A stretch of 64,000 nucleotides of DNA from NCBI RefSeq assembly GCF_964204865.1, contig NC_135251.1:17236001-17300000 (forward strand), given 5' to 3'. Both the position numbers and the translations under genes were made by a program. Positions within the stretch are counted from its first letter, which is position 1; every line of letters starts with the position of its first letter. This DNA is from Styela clava (Eukaryota > Chordata > Ascidiacea > Stolidobranchia > Styelidae). The notes below the pieces were generated by a model. The model was not told the origin of the DNA, made no database searches, and worked only from the letters and a program-made list of their open reading frames with translations. Of the stretch, positions 50,201-62,775 are shown one piece after another.

Positions 50201-53200
50201 CATGGTTTTGTGACAAAATTAGTTGCTTGTGCATTAGGATTTTTCGGAAGCGACATCAACTTATTATAAAACTCACTCGACTCGGTTAGAACCCCTTACC
50301 TTCTGTGACTGATGAAACACATGGTGGCGATTGTGTTTGTGCGCCAAATTGAACATCTCTTACAATGGCATTAGTCGATAATTGGATCTAAAAATAGAAA
50401 TATTTTTATTGAATAATGTTATAATATATATTGTCTATCGGCAGAAGAACCGTTCTATGTATCGTACATGAGTTTGACAGTGTTTGGGGCATAATTAGTG
50501 ATGAAAGCTTGATGCGTCCGACGTTTCCCAATTTCATGCTTTGAGATTAATAGTAATTGTTCCGAACTAACCTCCTTATGTTCGATCATTTTTCTGCTCG
50601 GCGTGAATCCAGCTTGTGATTTGTCATTTTGTGATGTCTCTGCTGGGAACTGATTATAATTCATTGTCTTTACCTTGTTTTCTCCTGATGTCAGAAATGA
50701 GAAAGTACATTTATTTATTCATTTTATTCTTATATTATTACGAGTCCCGAGTGAATGAGAGATTTCAAACAAATTTGAATCCATGCGTTCCAAGCAAGAC
50801 TTTTCCGTCGACCTACTTACCAACACATCATTTGCATAAAATATGCGATAAAATTAACATTTTGTATACACTAAGTTATCATATTTGCATAATAATTATC
50901 TTACTGCTGAGGCTTTGATTCGGTTTCACAGCAAGATGTTTTCGTCGTCCTATGTTCTCACCGAGCAAGTAATATGAACCTTGAATTATCTGTGAAATAA
51001 TGTTGAATTAATTGGAATGACTGACATGACACTGACATTTTAAGCAGAAACGACGTATTACCGTTGCTTGAGATCAAAACAATAACGATTTGGAATATGT
51101 GGTTGTTCGTTTAAAATCGAGAATAACAGTTCAATTTTTGAATATTATTACGTTAATAATAAAAATGATGCAAGTTACCTCATTATTCGTCATAAACTTC
51201 CGAAGTCCAAAGCTTGTGCATCCTTTAAAATTCACCGGAGTCATAGCCTGTGACCAGACTTCAATCAGCAATCTTCTATTCAATGCCATCCGAGACAAGT
51301 TACTAGAATTTTAATTTTTTCATGTAAATTTTTAATTTAAAACCTAAACTATTAGATCAAGATATTCTTTTTTTTTCAGCAAAAGGTTCGGCCATTCCGT
51401 GTATGTCAAAACTTGACAAATTATAATCGTAATGGTATTATCAGTACTTACAAAGAGACCGTCTCGTGGAGAATGGTTTCTTTTGCTGCCATGTGCACCT
51501 TCATGATATGTTCAGCATGTGTTTCGCTCTTTTCCGAAATTAGGGAAATCTAAAAATAATATGCGATTACTTTCACATGTTACCTGAAATTTACGACGAA
51601 AATCTACCAGTAAATTTTTGTTGAGCAATTTTAAAATAACAAAGTCCAGATCCTGATTCTAGCATTCATATTATCAAATTATCCATTTACATAATATATC
51701 TTATTGTCGCGATACAAATGAACATACCAGCATACGTCACTTGATTAGTACAGGTAAGGACGTAATTAAGTTTGGACTTACCTTTATGTAAATGCTGGAT
51801 CCTATTGAAGACAAAATGTTTCTAATTCCCAACAGAGTGACAGTCAACTTCTTGGCCGTTCCACATGCCACCAATTTGATTTGACCTTGATAAATATCAG
51901 GTATTATTCCATGATTGAATTTTTGTTTTAGACGGTTAGAAAAAACATGACAAAATAGATTTCGATACATAATTCCGAAAGCATCAAATCATGGAAAAAA
52001 AATTAGGCATCGCTTAAAAATTGAACATTATTCAATATACTACAAATCATCACTTACCTCGCATTGTTAGGCGCCAATAACAACAACGTTCCTCCTCACA
52101 AATTGCTTAGATAAAATCAGTAAGAAATAATTAAATATAAAACTGCAATGACAACGCATATGTTTAAACATACGTCGACAATATTACGAATTAAGTGAAG
52201 GTTTGTCTCTGGCACGCTAAATCATATATATCTTTCGCTGATCTGTCTCCTGGATTCGTTTGCTAATACTATTTGCACGGAAGCCTGACCTAGGTATCAA
52301 ATGTCACCTTTCTACTTCGCGATACGTTTCTCCTTGACTAAGCAGTCTAAATAATCGTGAAAAGTAGAACTGCAAACACTTCGTTGTTTGCGAAGGAAGA
52401 TGAATCAAGTGACGTCAAAATTTCAAAGCGGATTACACTGCTGGAATCTTTTTGAACCAACTAAATTTTTTGATGATTTCTGACATGCTGGGTTTTCTAG
52501 TGCTGAAATTTTGTGGCGATGCATGGCGGAAATTGTTTTCTGCTATTCACTGGCAGACTTTCCGTTTTAAGTTCGGATACATCAAGCCGGGTCAAACAGG
52601 ATCCACATCTAATAAGCCATATAATACTCGAATATTTTACTTTCACTTAAATTTACATGGTAACCCATTGTCAAACTAAATCCGAGTTTATTATTTTCAC
52701 TGCAGCCGCCGTAATATTCCACAATATTATATATATATATTCAATACTTTCTCGATTCGCACTCAATAACTCTGGTCTAGGTTTAACCTGCCGGCACCCA
52801 CATTTCAATGAATGAGATACTGTTGAAATCTTCAACTGTCGAAATTGAGAGTACTCAGAGATGTCAGACAGTGAAAACTGTCTGTGACCCAAATCACGTC
52901 AGCGAAAAAAAAGAAGCAACATCTGCCTCAGTTTATTCATATCAAGAGACAATAGCCAACACAACGGGTTGCCTGAGTGGCAAGGCGGTCATTATACCGT
53001 GAAATGAAAACTTCCCAGCAAGGCAGGTGTGCCAAGTTTTTTACCTTTATGTATAATTATGTGTTATCATACGCTGATTACTTGCAGTTTTACTTTTATA
53101 ATGCCAGATTAGCGCACACGTTAAGTTTCACTATCACGAAAAGTCAAATCCTTAATGAACGGGATAACTATTTAATAATCGCTAATGATGATTGGCAGAA

Positions 53201-55101
53201 GTCTGCTTACGTAGAATCAGACTGTCATAATAAATAAAACAATAATTAATACACTATATGTCGAGCAACAAAACGAATGATTACGGTATTTACGGTCTAT
53301 TGTGACAAGACTTGTCGTACGGTTCCATTACATTTGAACCCACGTACATTTGAACCCATGACAATTGCACCTGTATGCTATTGCACCTATGGATTTTTTT
53401 TTGTTTCACGGATAGTTAAACCCATACTAACCCTAACCCATGGGTTTTAGCACCCGCATATAGATTGAACCCGTGGATATACGCATGGGTTCAAATGTAC
53501 GTGGGTTCAAATGTACGGTCACCTTGTCGTACGCAATAGCGAAATTTTCAATCGAAAGCCAAGAAACGAATTATGTGACGTAATCATTCCGTAAAGAAGG
53601 AGCTTCAGGGTTATTGATATTCAGCGACATACATTGCCAACTTTTCGGTTTTACATTTTTGGTTTACTCTGACATCTTGCATTCCATATCCTTAGGACGG
53701 ACTAATGGGCTCTGCGAGATCTAGCAGAATAAAGACATTCCGATGACGCCGTTTCCGAAAATAAATCATTTTGGCATGCGTATCAATCGCACCTGTTCTT
53801 GTGTTATTTGCTTTGGGGAAATCATATAAGTCGGAGGCGCACGTTGATTTTTTCAGTTGGAGTTTCCGTAATTATCGCCAACAATCTTAATTTTTCGCAG
53901 TTTCGACAACTATCAACAGGTGAATGTCAATACTATCCAACCCGATAATTATCGCGCTTAGACTCTTGATTAATTACATCAGACACATCTTTATCTTATT
54001 GAAAGTACTTTTGTTTCTCGCAATGTCAAATGACTAAGCGTTTGGCCTAAATAACTAATCGTGATTTACGGACTAATATCAGGTCTCAACATTTTGTAAA
54101 TTTTTCTTCATCATTTTCTATCATAACCTATTTCTTATTTCTATCTACAGCGAAATTACGGTTACGGACTATACAGTTACGGACTACGGTATTGGCAAGA
54201 TCTGAAATAACATTCGCCCAACACTACTTTCAACAAACTTGCGGTCGAACAATCCACATTGTAGAAACGTTAACGTAAAAGGTTTCGACAATCAACAGCA
54301 GTTTTACGACTGATAGTGCGACTTTACAACGCCCGAACTCTAAAGAAATGTTCTCTTGCATGTTGAACGTCGTTCTAAATTGCCATATTTTCATAAACTA
54401 CATTGACAGAACGTAATTACCCAGTGTATGACTAATGCAATTAAATACACGTAATGTTTGTTCAAATAATAATAGTAATACCTTGATTGGGAAGTTTGTT
54501 GCTTATGTTTTTATTACTCTCTACTTTTCTCTTCTTTGGAGTAGGGAATACTGAAGATTCTGAATCCGTACTGTTTGTGCTTCCGCGCATTCTACGCTTG
54601 ATCATTTCTTGATTCAATGTACTTCCATAATAGACTTCATTAAAATTTGCATATTCGTCGCCAGATGATTCGGAGTCATGGTCCGTCATTCTGAAATTTC
54701 AAAATGCTATTATGTGTTGTATTCGGCGGTTTAGAATTAAACTTTTCTCTGACAAAATCGTGGTGAAGTAGTTAGATCTATTGATTTCATTGCTGCCTGT
54801 TGGGTGAGCATATTACCGTCATGCTACGGATTGTCTTATCATTAGCTAGTGGGTTGTATACTAAGTGTAAAATTGAAACTTCAAAAATTTGAGAAATAAA
54901 TTATAAATTTCACCTTTGATAAACATCAGCGTAAATCTTTCTTTTCGTAACTTCATCTTCTGAAGAAAGACTTGATGTTGTGCTCTTTCGAATTTCATCC
55001 CAATCAAATGATAACTTTGGGCATATCGTTTTCAAGTCAAACTTGAATGAAATCGGTTTTTTGTTTTGTAATACAGTAAATTCATTCGTTTCGCTCGCCA
55101 T
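47224..55101 (-). CDS. RGS3: RGS3-like regulator of G-protein signalling, copy 3
   Basis: All exons recur 35,572 bases to the right of copy 1 (first 54914-55101, long linker exon 49188-49839, last 47224-47364), with an identical predicted protein. This copy lies directly downstream of the only complete SLC22-like gene, which is the arrangement expected of the unduplicated locus. Confidence 0.85.
53321..53523. mobile_element. 203-bp MITE, insertion B, copy 3
   Basis: Same insertion with TTGTCGTAC flanks. Confidence 0.9.
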
Positions 55102-55179
55102 TGTAACATATGTGGTGACATAAATTTTGTGGATCTTGTTTATATAACCGATTATATCTTTCGTGGGAAAATTAAAAAA

Positions 55180-55241
55180 CTGATAAGAAATGTGTTATAC
55201 ATCTTATCAGCAATTGAAAGGATTGCTGATCAATCCTTTCA
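55180..55241. promoter_or_regulatory. two adjacent hairpins upstream of RGS3-like start, copy 3
   Basis: Same paired inverted repeats as at 19608-19669. Confidence 0.35.
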
Positions 55242-55710
55242 TTTAGTAAAATTAAAAGAAATTCTCGATTGCTACTCAGATAGTACTTGATAACGATTAC
55301 CGTATCTTTTAAAAATTTGCACTCAGGTTGAAAATATAGACATAGATATCAAGACAAAATGTAATCAAAGGTATGAAATGTTGATCAAATCAAGTAAAAA
55401 TTTGAGTGTTCCGAAACTTTGTAATTACATTCGCACATATATTTTGTTATATCATGATATACAACTGAAAAGCCAGAAAAGTTTTCCGGTATAAAAACCT
55501 ATTTTTCGCGACACAAGAGTACCTAACGTAAGGCAAGATGTAGCAGAGCGACAATGCTGCTAAATATTAGGCGAAACTTGTTTTTATGCCTGTTCTCTAA
55601 TTGAACACTCCAAGTAAGTGGTCGAAACCTAGACATTTTGTTTCTGTTGACCTGAGCAATGAGCATCTCATCAATACACGTGCATTTGATTAAGTGAATA
55701 TATATATACT

Positions 55711-55886
55711 CAGTGGTGGGATTCAGCCGGTTCGCACCGGTTCTATAGAACCGTCTCGTGGAATTTTATGAGTACAGCGAACCGGTTAGCATCCCTGAAA
55801 AAACATGACTTTTTGTAACAGAAACGGCTGAAAAATATGACTTTTGTGATGGAACCGGCTGACAAAAAATTTGAATCCAACCACTG
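55711..55886. mobile_element. hAT MITE, 176 bp, copy 3
   Basis: Counterpart of 20139-20314 with TATATACT on both sides. Confidence 0.9.
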
Positions 55887-56478
55887 TATATACTGTATAT
55901 ATACATGGCATATACTTGGACTATGTTTGCAAAATCGAAGAATATAACAATGCTCATGGCAGCTATTTTTAGGTATAGAATCACGGCGGTGGTTCGCAAC
56001 CAATGGGGATTTAGGGGTTGTTAACGGGAAACAAACTCACACACAGTAAACACAATGAAAATCATAATACATGACACAGGGAGAAGAAAGCTGCCTATGC
56101 TGTCACAACTACACAAGAGTTTGATGAAACGTCCTGATGGTGTGATGTGTCATAATTGCGAAACGGTCGACACCAAATGACCACAAAATTCGATCTCCTA
56201 GATTGCTTCGAAAATGGCCTGTCTCCTGGCAGAGAGGTGTCACCTTTCCTCGCGATTAATACCAAAGCAAGCAAAAATTCCGCATACCTAGATCAAAATA
56301 ACGAGCACAATGGTGATAAAAACAACGAGCACGTGGTGATCAAAACAACGAGCACACGCCACACATCAATGAAGTATTTCTGGAATGGCCAACCAGTCAG
56401 AGACTAAGAGCCGCATTTCGTACTTCATTACCGCGAAGAGCCACATTATAAACAAGAGCACATGAACATCAGATATAC

Positions 56479-56688
56479 CTTTATTCATCTCTGCTAGAAT
56501 GATAGTTTTTTGTGAATGTCACTAACCACGAACTTTCTGTAAGCCACGCCCTTCCACCAGTTGGTTGGCATAAAAACAGTTGAACATCCGACGCACAGCA
56601 CGACTGTTTGAGCGTGACTGAATACCGTCGTAATCTTATAGCAACCTGGGCACTTTACATCCATGAAATACGAGTTTGGTTCTTGTGA
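56479..56688 (-). pseudogene. RPS27: RPS27 retro-pseudogene, copy 3
   Basis: Counterpart of 20907-21116 with the same frameshift. Confidence 0.8.
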
Positions 56689-57068
56689 CATCTGGTCCCT
56701 ACCATTAAAGCGCAATTGAGCTGGTCTTCGTCATAAAGATTTGATCATCTTCAACTCAGTTGCAGCCTCATCTGAGACTAGAGGGAATTTCAGGGGTGTG
56801 CTATTGTTTGATTTCTTCCAAGCATTATTCTTTGAAAACAAGTATAGAATAGGCATTGTGGAGATGAGAACGTTTCTAGCTCGCCCAACAAAAAAAAGGG
56901 ACAACAATATACTACGCACAATTTTATTGGAATGTGCTTCGGGAGCACATTCTCCAGGTCCCTTGGAAGTTTTTATATACTGTATATGTAATTAGTTTTT
57001 TACTCTTCCTGTTACCAAGTAACCAATATGGGTCAGCATAATAAATCACTAAAGATAATATGTTTCGA

Positions 57069-60000
57069 TTATAAAATGCAGTTTTTTATTTTATCATTTT
57101 CATCCGCATCCGAGGTAAATGTGCTTGTCGCTGTCTTTCTGGTATTTTTTTCCAACTTTGCCTTTTTACACGATGGTACTTGTAACCTGTGAAAGAAAAT
57201 TTTAATACAACATTTTTGTAATCTTATAAACCAATGGTTAAATATAGGGAACTTTGTTATCACAATTTTGATGTTGGACATTGACAAACGAGTCGAACTA
57301 ATAGCGTACTCGAAATTTTATTTTGAAATGATGGCAATTTTCTCAAAGTGTTAATAGCACATCATAAAACATAGCTCTGAATAAGAAGCAACGGATATGT
57401 GAGAAGCTATCGTGTATGTAAATGAAACACATTCTAGATTTACAATGTGTCCTGATTATTGGGCCCGAAGTGTTAATATGGTGTGTTTTGCTAAATTGTT
57501 GTTGTTGACTTGTTGTCTCCATAAAATAATGCACCAATCGTTTTCAAATTTACAGCACTTAAATATCGTTTATTCCTCTAGAAGGCTATCACTTTTATAT
57601 TTTCCCGACGCCTATAAAATTCGATATTTCATGCAAAATTTTGTTATCACTGCAAATACTGCGCCGCCGCGTGGCGTCACTTCAAATCTCCCTCACATCT
57701 TTCCGACAAAGTCTTTGCTGTCTTCTCAACTCCAGTACTACCAATGTTAATGCGGCGGTTAGACTTGATTTGAAGCTTTCGAATGATCATATAACGGATT
57801 TCATTCTAAGTCTCATGGGTACTGCAGTTGGTATTCGTGTTCGTATATTTGAGCATTGTTCTTTTGTTTGGAAAAAAAATTATGGTTTATTGGACCGCAA
57901 TTGTAATTATATATATTAGACAACTTCAAAATGCGCTGTAAAAAGAAAATAACCATGTTTTTGAGCATACCAGTCAAACAGATTATTACTAAACAAAAAG
58001 GGTACCCTCGTAGTATGTGATCCAAGATGGCGGACACCGGAACGTAGTATGTGTACCAGGTAGGGTTAGGCCATAATTTCAGGTACAAATACTACGGGAG
58101 TCACTTGGATAGTCCCCGAACTCGTAATAGAACTAAACTAAGGAAAACTGGATTAAAATTATGGCCTAACCCTAACCTGGTACACATACTATGTTCAGGT
58201 GTCCGCCATGTTGCTTCACATACTACGGGAGCGCCACAAAAAGTGTGAGAAGTACGTTACCTATATTTTTCTAATGCAAGCGACTCCTCCAGAGTTTCGG
58301 GAAGGGGTAGATCTTTTGTTTCGGGCAACAAGAGCGTTACAATTGACGCGACTAGAGCAATACCGCTTAAAATCAGAAATGGAACCAACTTCGAACTTTC
58401 ACCTGTAAATTACGAATAATACCACAATATGCTAGGTTCGGTACATATTAATACAGCGCCCAGTTGTGGCAACTCATATAACTGTAATCTTATCCTATGA
58501 AGAGTGAATAATCTGGGTCAAGCTTACCAGTGAAAGCAATAAACGGCGCCATCAAACCACCAAAACGGGAAAGCGTTGCAGAGAATCCAAGTGCCGTGTT
58601 GCGGAGTTTTGTTGGAAAAAGCTCAGCTGGATACAAAAAAATCATTGCCATAGTAGATGAAATAAAAACCTTTCCGAGCATTGCAAACGCAATACTTACT
58701 GCGTTATCTGCAATAGGAAGTAAGATGATCAAGCTCATTTCAAACAACTTTGGAATAGCATTTCGAGTCTTTCGCTAAGCTATTCATGAAAATCCACAGT
58801 TTATCAACCAGAACAATATTCGCTACATATCTGATACTTTTTACCATATCATTACACAGTAGGCCCACGGTATTATGCAGTAAGTTTAACTCACAGTTGC
58901 CAAACACCGGGCAGAGTATTGAGCATAAACATGATATTGCATATGCTGCGGATAACGTAGATCTTCTACCAAATTTTTGCAGAAAATAAGGAGCAAAAAT
59001 CCAGCCAGGAAGTTCTGCAGCGGCGGAAATAAAACAGTTCCAGTATTTGTTTCCTTCAAGGTTTGACGTATTAAATCCAAAACCATAATAAGATGTCAAA
59101 GTCGCGGTGCTATAACAATAGGAAATCAGGAGTTAACTAAAAATCTCCGTTTCTGACAAAGCTGTCCAATCTACGACAAACATTATTTATCCTATGTAAT
59201 TTTAAAGTGAAAAGTCTTACATAATCCAACTGATAATGAAGCATCGCTTCAGCAATACTCGGTTTCTTAAAAGTATGATGAAATGAGTCTCCTTTGAATC
59301 CTTACTTTTTGTAGTCTGAATTGTGAATAGATTCGGTCAACACTAGTTTTAACGTGCTCTTTAATAATTGAAAACTAATACCTACACTAGATTTTGCGGG
59401 TGACGAAATCAAAAATATATTTTGCCTCAAAAGCTTTTGATTTGTCGTATTTTTTCGCATGATGAATTTCATGACTTTTGTAGCTTCAGCAATGCGACCC
59501 TTACTTGCAAGCCATCTTGGAGATTCAAAAATAATCCTTCATAACAAAATAAGTAATTATATATAGGAAAACATATTTAACATGATGAATAAAATGGTTC
59601 GAATAAGCTGGTAGGCGTGGTTATTTATTTGGATTTCATCTCCCAAAATACCATGACGGAGACAGCCACGTTGTAAAACCAAATCTAGTATGGCTATGAT
59701 TGTTCTCAAACATACTATTGTGAAATCATTTTTTTGTTTTCAACCTCTTAACATCGGGCTCAAGCTTAAATTCGCTATTTCAACTTACATTATTTGAAGA
59801 CTTACCAACAAGAAGGAATGTACAGAATACCAATCAAGCCAACGACTCTCAAAATCCATCGCCAATCTTGACATAGATATGCGATTGCTGGGACCAGCAT
59901 GTACGAGAAAGATTCAAAAGAATAAATAAGACAGCTGATTGTAGCTCGTTTGTCAGTTTTGACCAATTCTTGTACTGATAAATTAAATTTATATGATAAA

Positions 60001-62775
60001 TTCCGACAAGGCAAACCAGCTACATTGCTGAAAAGAACAGGGACCTCGTGACTCAGTTTCGGAGTTTCGAGTTTTGAAAAATGTGTAGCGTGATGCTTTA
60101 TTTCCCTGTTTATTTGTCTTGCGGTGTGTATGACCTACAATTTCGAACAACGAAATTAATCTTTTGTACAATATTTAAAAAAATGCAAGTTGTCAAATTG
60201 GGCATAAAGAGAGTTAATTTGGTAACACTCTTGATGCAATGTATGTTTGCATTAAACTAAAGCCCTAAAACAATAATAATAAGTAATTTATACCTACAAG
60301 AATTTGATTATGTCTTACCATATAAAAATGCTGTACAAAATGCTGCTGCGTTGATTGCTCCTAATAACGTAAACCATATGACACAAGATGCAAAGTTTGG
60401 CGCAAAGCTATAAGCGATCATCAGTGACGATATAATCATACCGTAAATAATTGTTGGCTTCTTCCGTCCAAACCTGGAATTTCGTAAGAGTTATTTTCGA
60501 TTAATGGTACGTATAACTGGCGTAGTTTTGTGCAACAAGGCTTTGGGATTTATCTTTAAATGTTCAAATGTTTCTCCCAGTGATGAGAATGTCCATGGAG
60601 TCTATAGAGGCGAAAAATAGCAGCTAGAAGATTATTACTTTTTAAAAGTTTTTAAGAGTCAATTTTGACTGCTGTGTTTCCATTCATGGGAACACTTTTT
60701 ATAAAATATGGGCATATGACATTTTATTGTGTCACTTTTTTATTATATGCACGTGACCATCGTGCTAATGTTTTTGAGCATTCTACTTTTGTTTCCTAGT
60801 TAGTTGTTTGTAATCAAGTTGGATTTCAAGAGATGTGCAGTGTTTAGCAAATCGCTGTAGCCTACTTTATAATCGGCGTTTTTACTGTAATGTTAAAATT
60901 TCTAGAAAAGTAAAAATGTTTTTGTTTTGAGAGACATTTGTTGCTTAAAATAAATCTTGCATTCAACTTCATAGTTTTTTTTATGGTATGCAAATTGAAC
61001 AAACCTGTCAACTATCATCCCTGCAATCAGACCACTAAACATTGGCCCTGCTGAAAATCCAAGCGTCAGAAGAATTCTTTGCCAATCATCATTACAGACC
61101 AAGTCAAACTAAAAACGAATCATGACTCCTGGTTGAGCTGAGAGGATGACTATTTAGGAAATATAAAAACACCATTTACAATCTTTTATCGTCGACTCAT
61201 ATAATATTATTTCTTAGCAGATGATTTGAAGGAAAATGTAATTTTAAATGCAGTTAATAGATTGCTCTTTACCTCCTCTGTCCCAGTTTTTACCCCATCT
61301 TTTGCATTGTATACCCATCCGTCTTTGCAATATTCATTAGCATAGCTCCCGGTGGTGTTAAGTGTGATGTTGTGGTTTGAAACATTGACATACCTAAATT
61401 TAACTGTGACGTTTTACGTTTACCGGATATCCCAAAAAAAATCTCTTCTAGAATTGAACATTGTTGTATATATATATATATATATATGGTGACCGTACAT
61501 TTGAACCCATGTACATTTGTACCCATGCGTATATCCACGGGTTCAATCTATATGCGGGTGCTAAAACCCATGGGTTAGGGTTAGTATGGGTTTAACTATC
61601 CGTGAAACAAAAAAAATTCCATAGGTGCAATAGCATACAGGTGCAATTGTCATGGGTTCAAATGTACGTGGGTTCAAATGTAATGGAACCTATATATATA
61701 TATTCGCATAATATCATGTTTGAGGCAGCTACTGAATTATGATGCCACAAAAGCCAACAGAATTTAAGATCGAAACGCAAATACAATGAAATAAACATAG
61801 CATATATCATCAAAAACATACCTTTTGCATTTTGAAAATTCATTCCCATTCGGTCCCTCATGTGGAATGTAACGTAACAAGATTGATCTCGAGATATTCC
61901 TTTCTATCTGAAAACATGTTTGCATTATTTCAAATGTAGTTAAAATAATATAGAGGATGTCGGCTCCGAGGGCCACAAAATTATTTTTGCATTGTTCGCG
62001 AGCCACAATAGTGCCAAGAATAGGTAAAACAGTGCAATACAAAACAAACACCTTTATTGTGCAAACACATAGTTATCAGGCATAGTCATTCTAGGCTAAT
62101 AGAATCCGCATTCGATTTTTAGTTTTCCTATATTGTTTGCATATATTCCCGACCAAAAAGTTAAAAAGCCAGATAACAATTTGGACCGCCAAGCACATCA
62201 TTCAACTTCGCTAGTTTCCCCAACTATCCATAACACTATTTAATTCAGTGATAATAGTGATGACAATATGTCAAAAAAATTTTCTGATTAATTTTATGAC
62301 GAAACAACATGAAATGCGATTTTTTGATTACTCTCCGAATGTGACGCGGGCCACAGATAATGAAGCGGTGGGCCACATGTGGCCCGCGAGCCTGGGTTTG
62401 GACCACCCTGATATAAAGCATAACAAATAAATATAAAATAACAAATAAAGGCCGTTCATGGAGCCAACGGATAACTGGTTCACTTGATGAGGCTCTTCCA
62501 AGCATTTGAGTGATGAGTGCCTTTAGTGTTGAGACGGAAACTATAACCTTTGTCATACCTTCAGTGGATCAATCAGTAAACATTACATATATACATACCT
62601 CATCGACAGCTGGAATGTAGCATCTATGATCTGGTATATCAAAAATGAAGACCGATGTAAAATTTATTGCTCCAACTTGAATTGCAATCAGAAATATTGA
62701 TAGAATACCAAACTTGTGATGCAAGTTGAAACCATCACAATTCTCAAATATTGACTCAATGTCAATGGACAACAT
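57069..62775 (-). CDS. SLC22-type organic cation/carnitine-like transporter, complete, copy 3
   Basis: Exons: 62599-62775, 61822-61907, 61273-61393, 61005-61108, 60319-60473, 59806-59974, 59386-59536, 59221-59315, 58895-59109, 58528-58707, 58261-58402, 57069-57186; 570 residues, usual for SLC22 (about 550). Exon 1 (MLSIDIESIFENCDGF) carries membrane segment 1. The large extracellular loop follows, with cysteines (HRC, SKC, YCKDGW, LVCNDDW) and glycosylation sites NVS, NIT and NTT. Then come the MFS motif DRFGRKKP, the ESPRWLASKGR loop, FLYPAELFPTKLRN and the C-terminal PETKDLPLPET signature. The family moves organic cations, anions, carnitine or zwitterions across the plasma membrane; the substrate cannot be told here. 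The last exon is joined because the donor at 22688 (copy 1 numbering) and the next acceptor agree in phase. Without that splice the protein would end at KYR. Confidence 0.9.
58006..58232. mobile_element. foldback element in SLC22-like intron 11, copy 3
   Basis: Counterpart of 22434-22660. Confidence 0.7.
61488..61690. mobile_element. 203-bp MITE, insertion C, copy 3
   Basis: Same element, but the flanking TA runs are 6 and 2 bases shorter than in copies 1 and 2. Confidence 0.85.
61951..62405. mobile_element. second hAT-like relic, spanning the right end of the tandem unit
   Basis: It begins near GTCGGCTCCGAGGGCCAC and ends with GTGGCCCGCGAGCCTGGG, then TTTGGACCACCCTG, the style of hAT termini. 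The interior is decayed. The unit ends inside it at 62034. In copies 1 and 2 only its left piece remains (26350-26432 and 44136-44218). Confidence 0.5.

Larger units (their letters stand above)
44219..62034. repeat. tandem segmental duplication, copy 3 (17,816 bp)
   Basis: It matches copies 1 and 2 except for one substitution at 46393 (G to T) and a cluster from 58749 to 61953: about ten substitutions, 56 extra bases near 59624-59679, 18 bases missing near 61256 and shorter TA runs. After CAA at 62035-62037 the sequence leaves the repeat and continues as unique right flank. Confidence 0.96.

Noticed and set aside
62245-62556. Minus-strand ORF of 103 residues next to SLC22-like exon 1
   Set aside because: It reads through a hAT relic (GPHVAHR region is the terminal repeat) and is not a gene.
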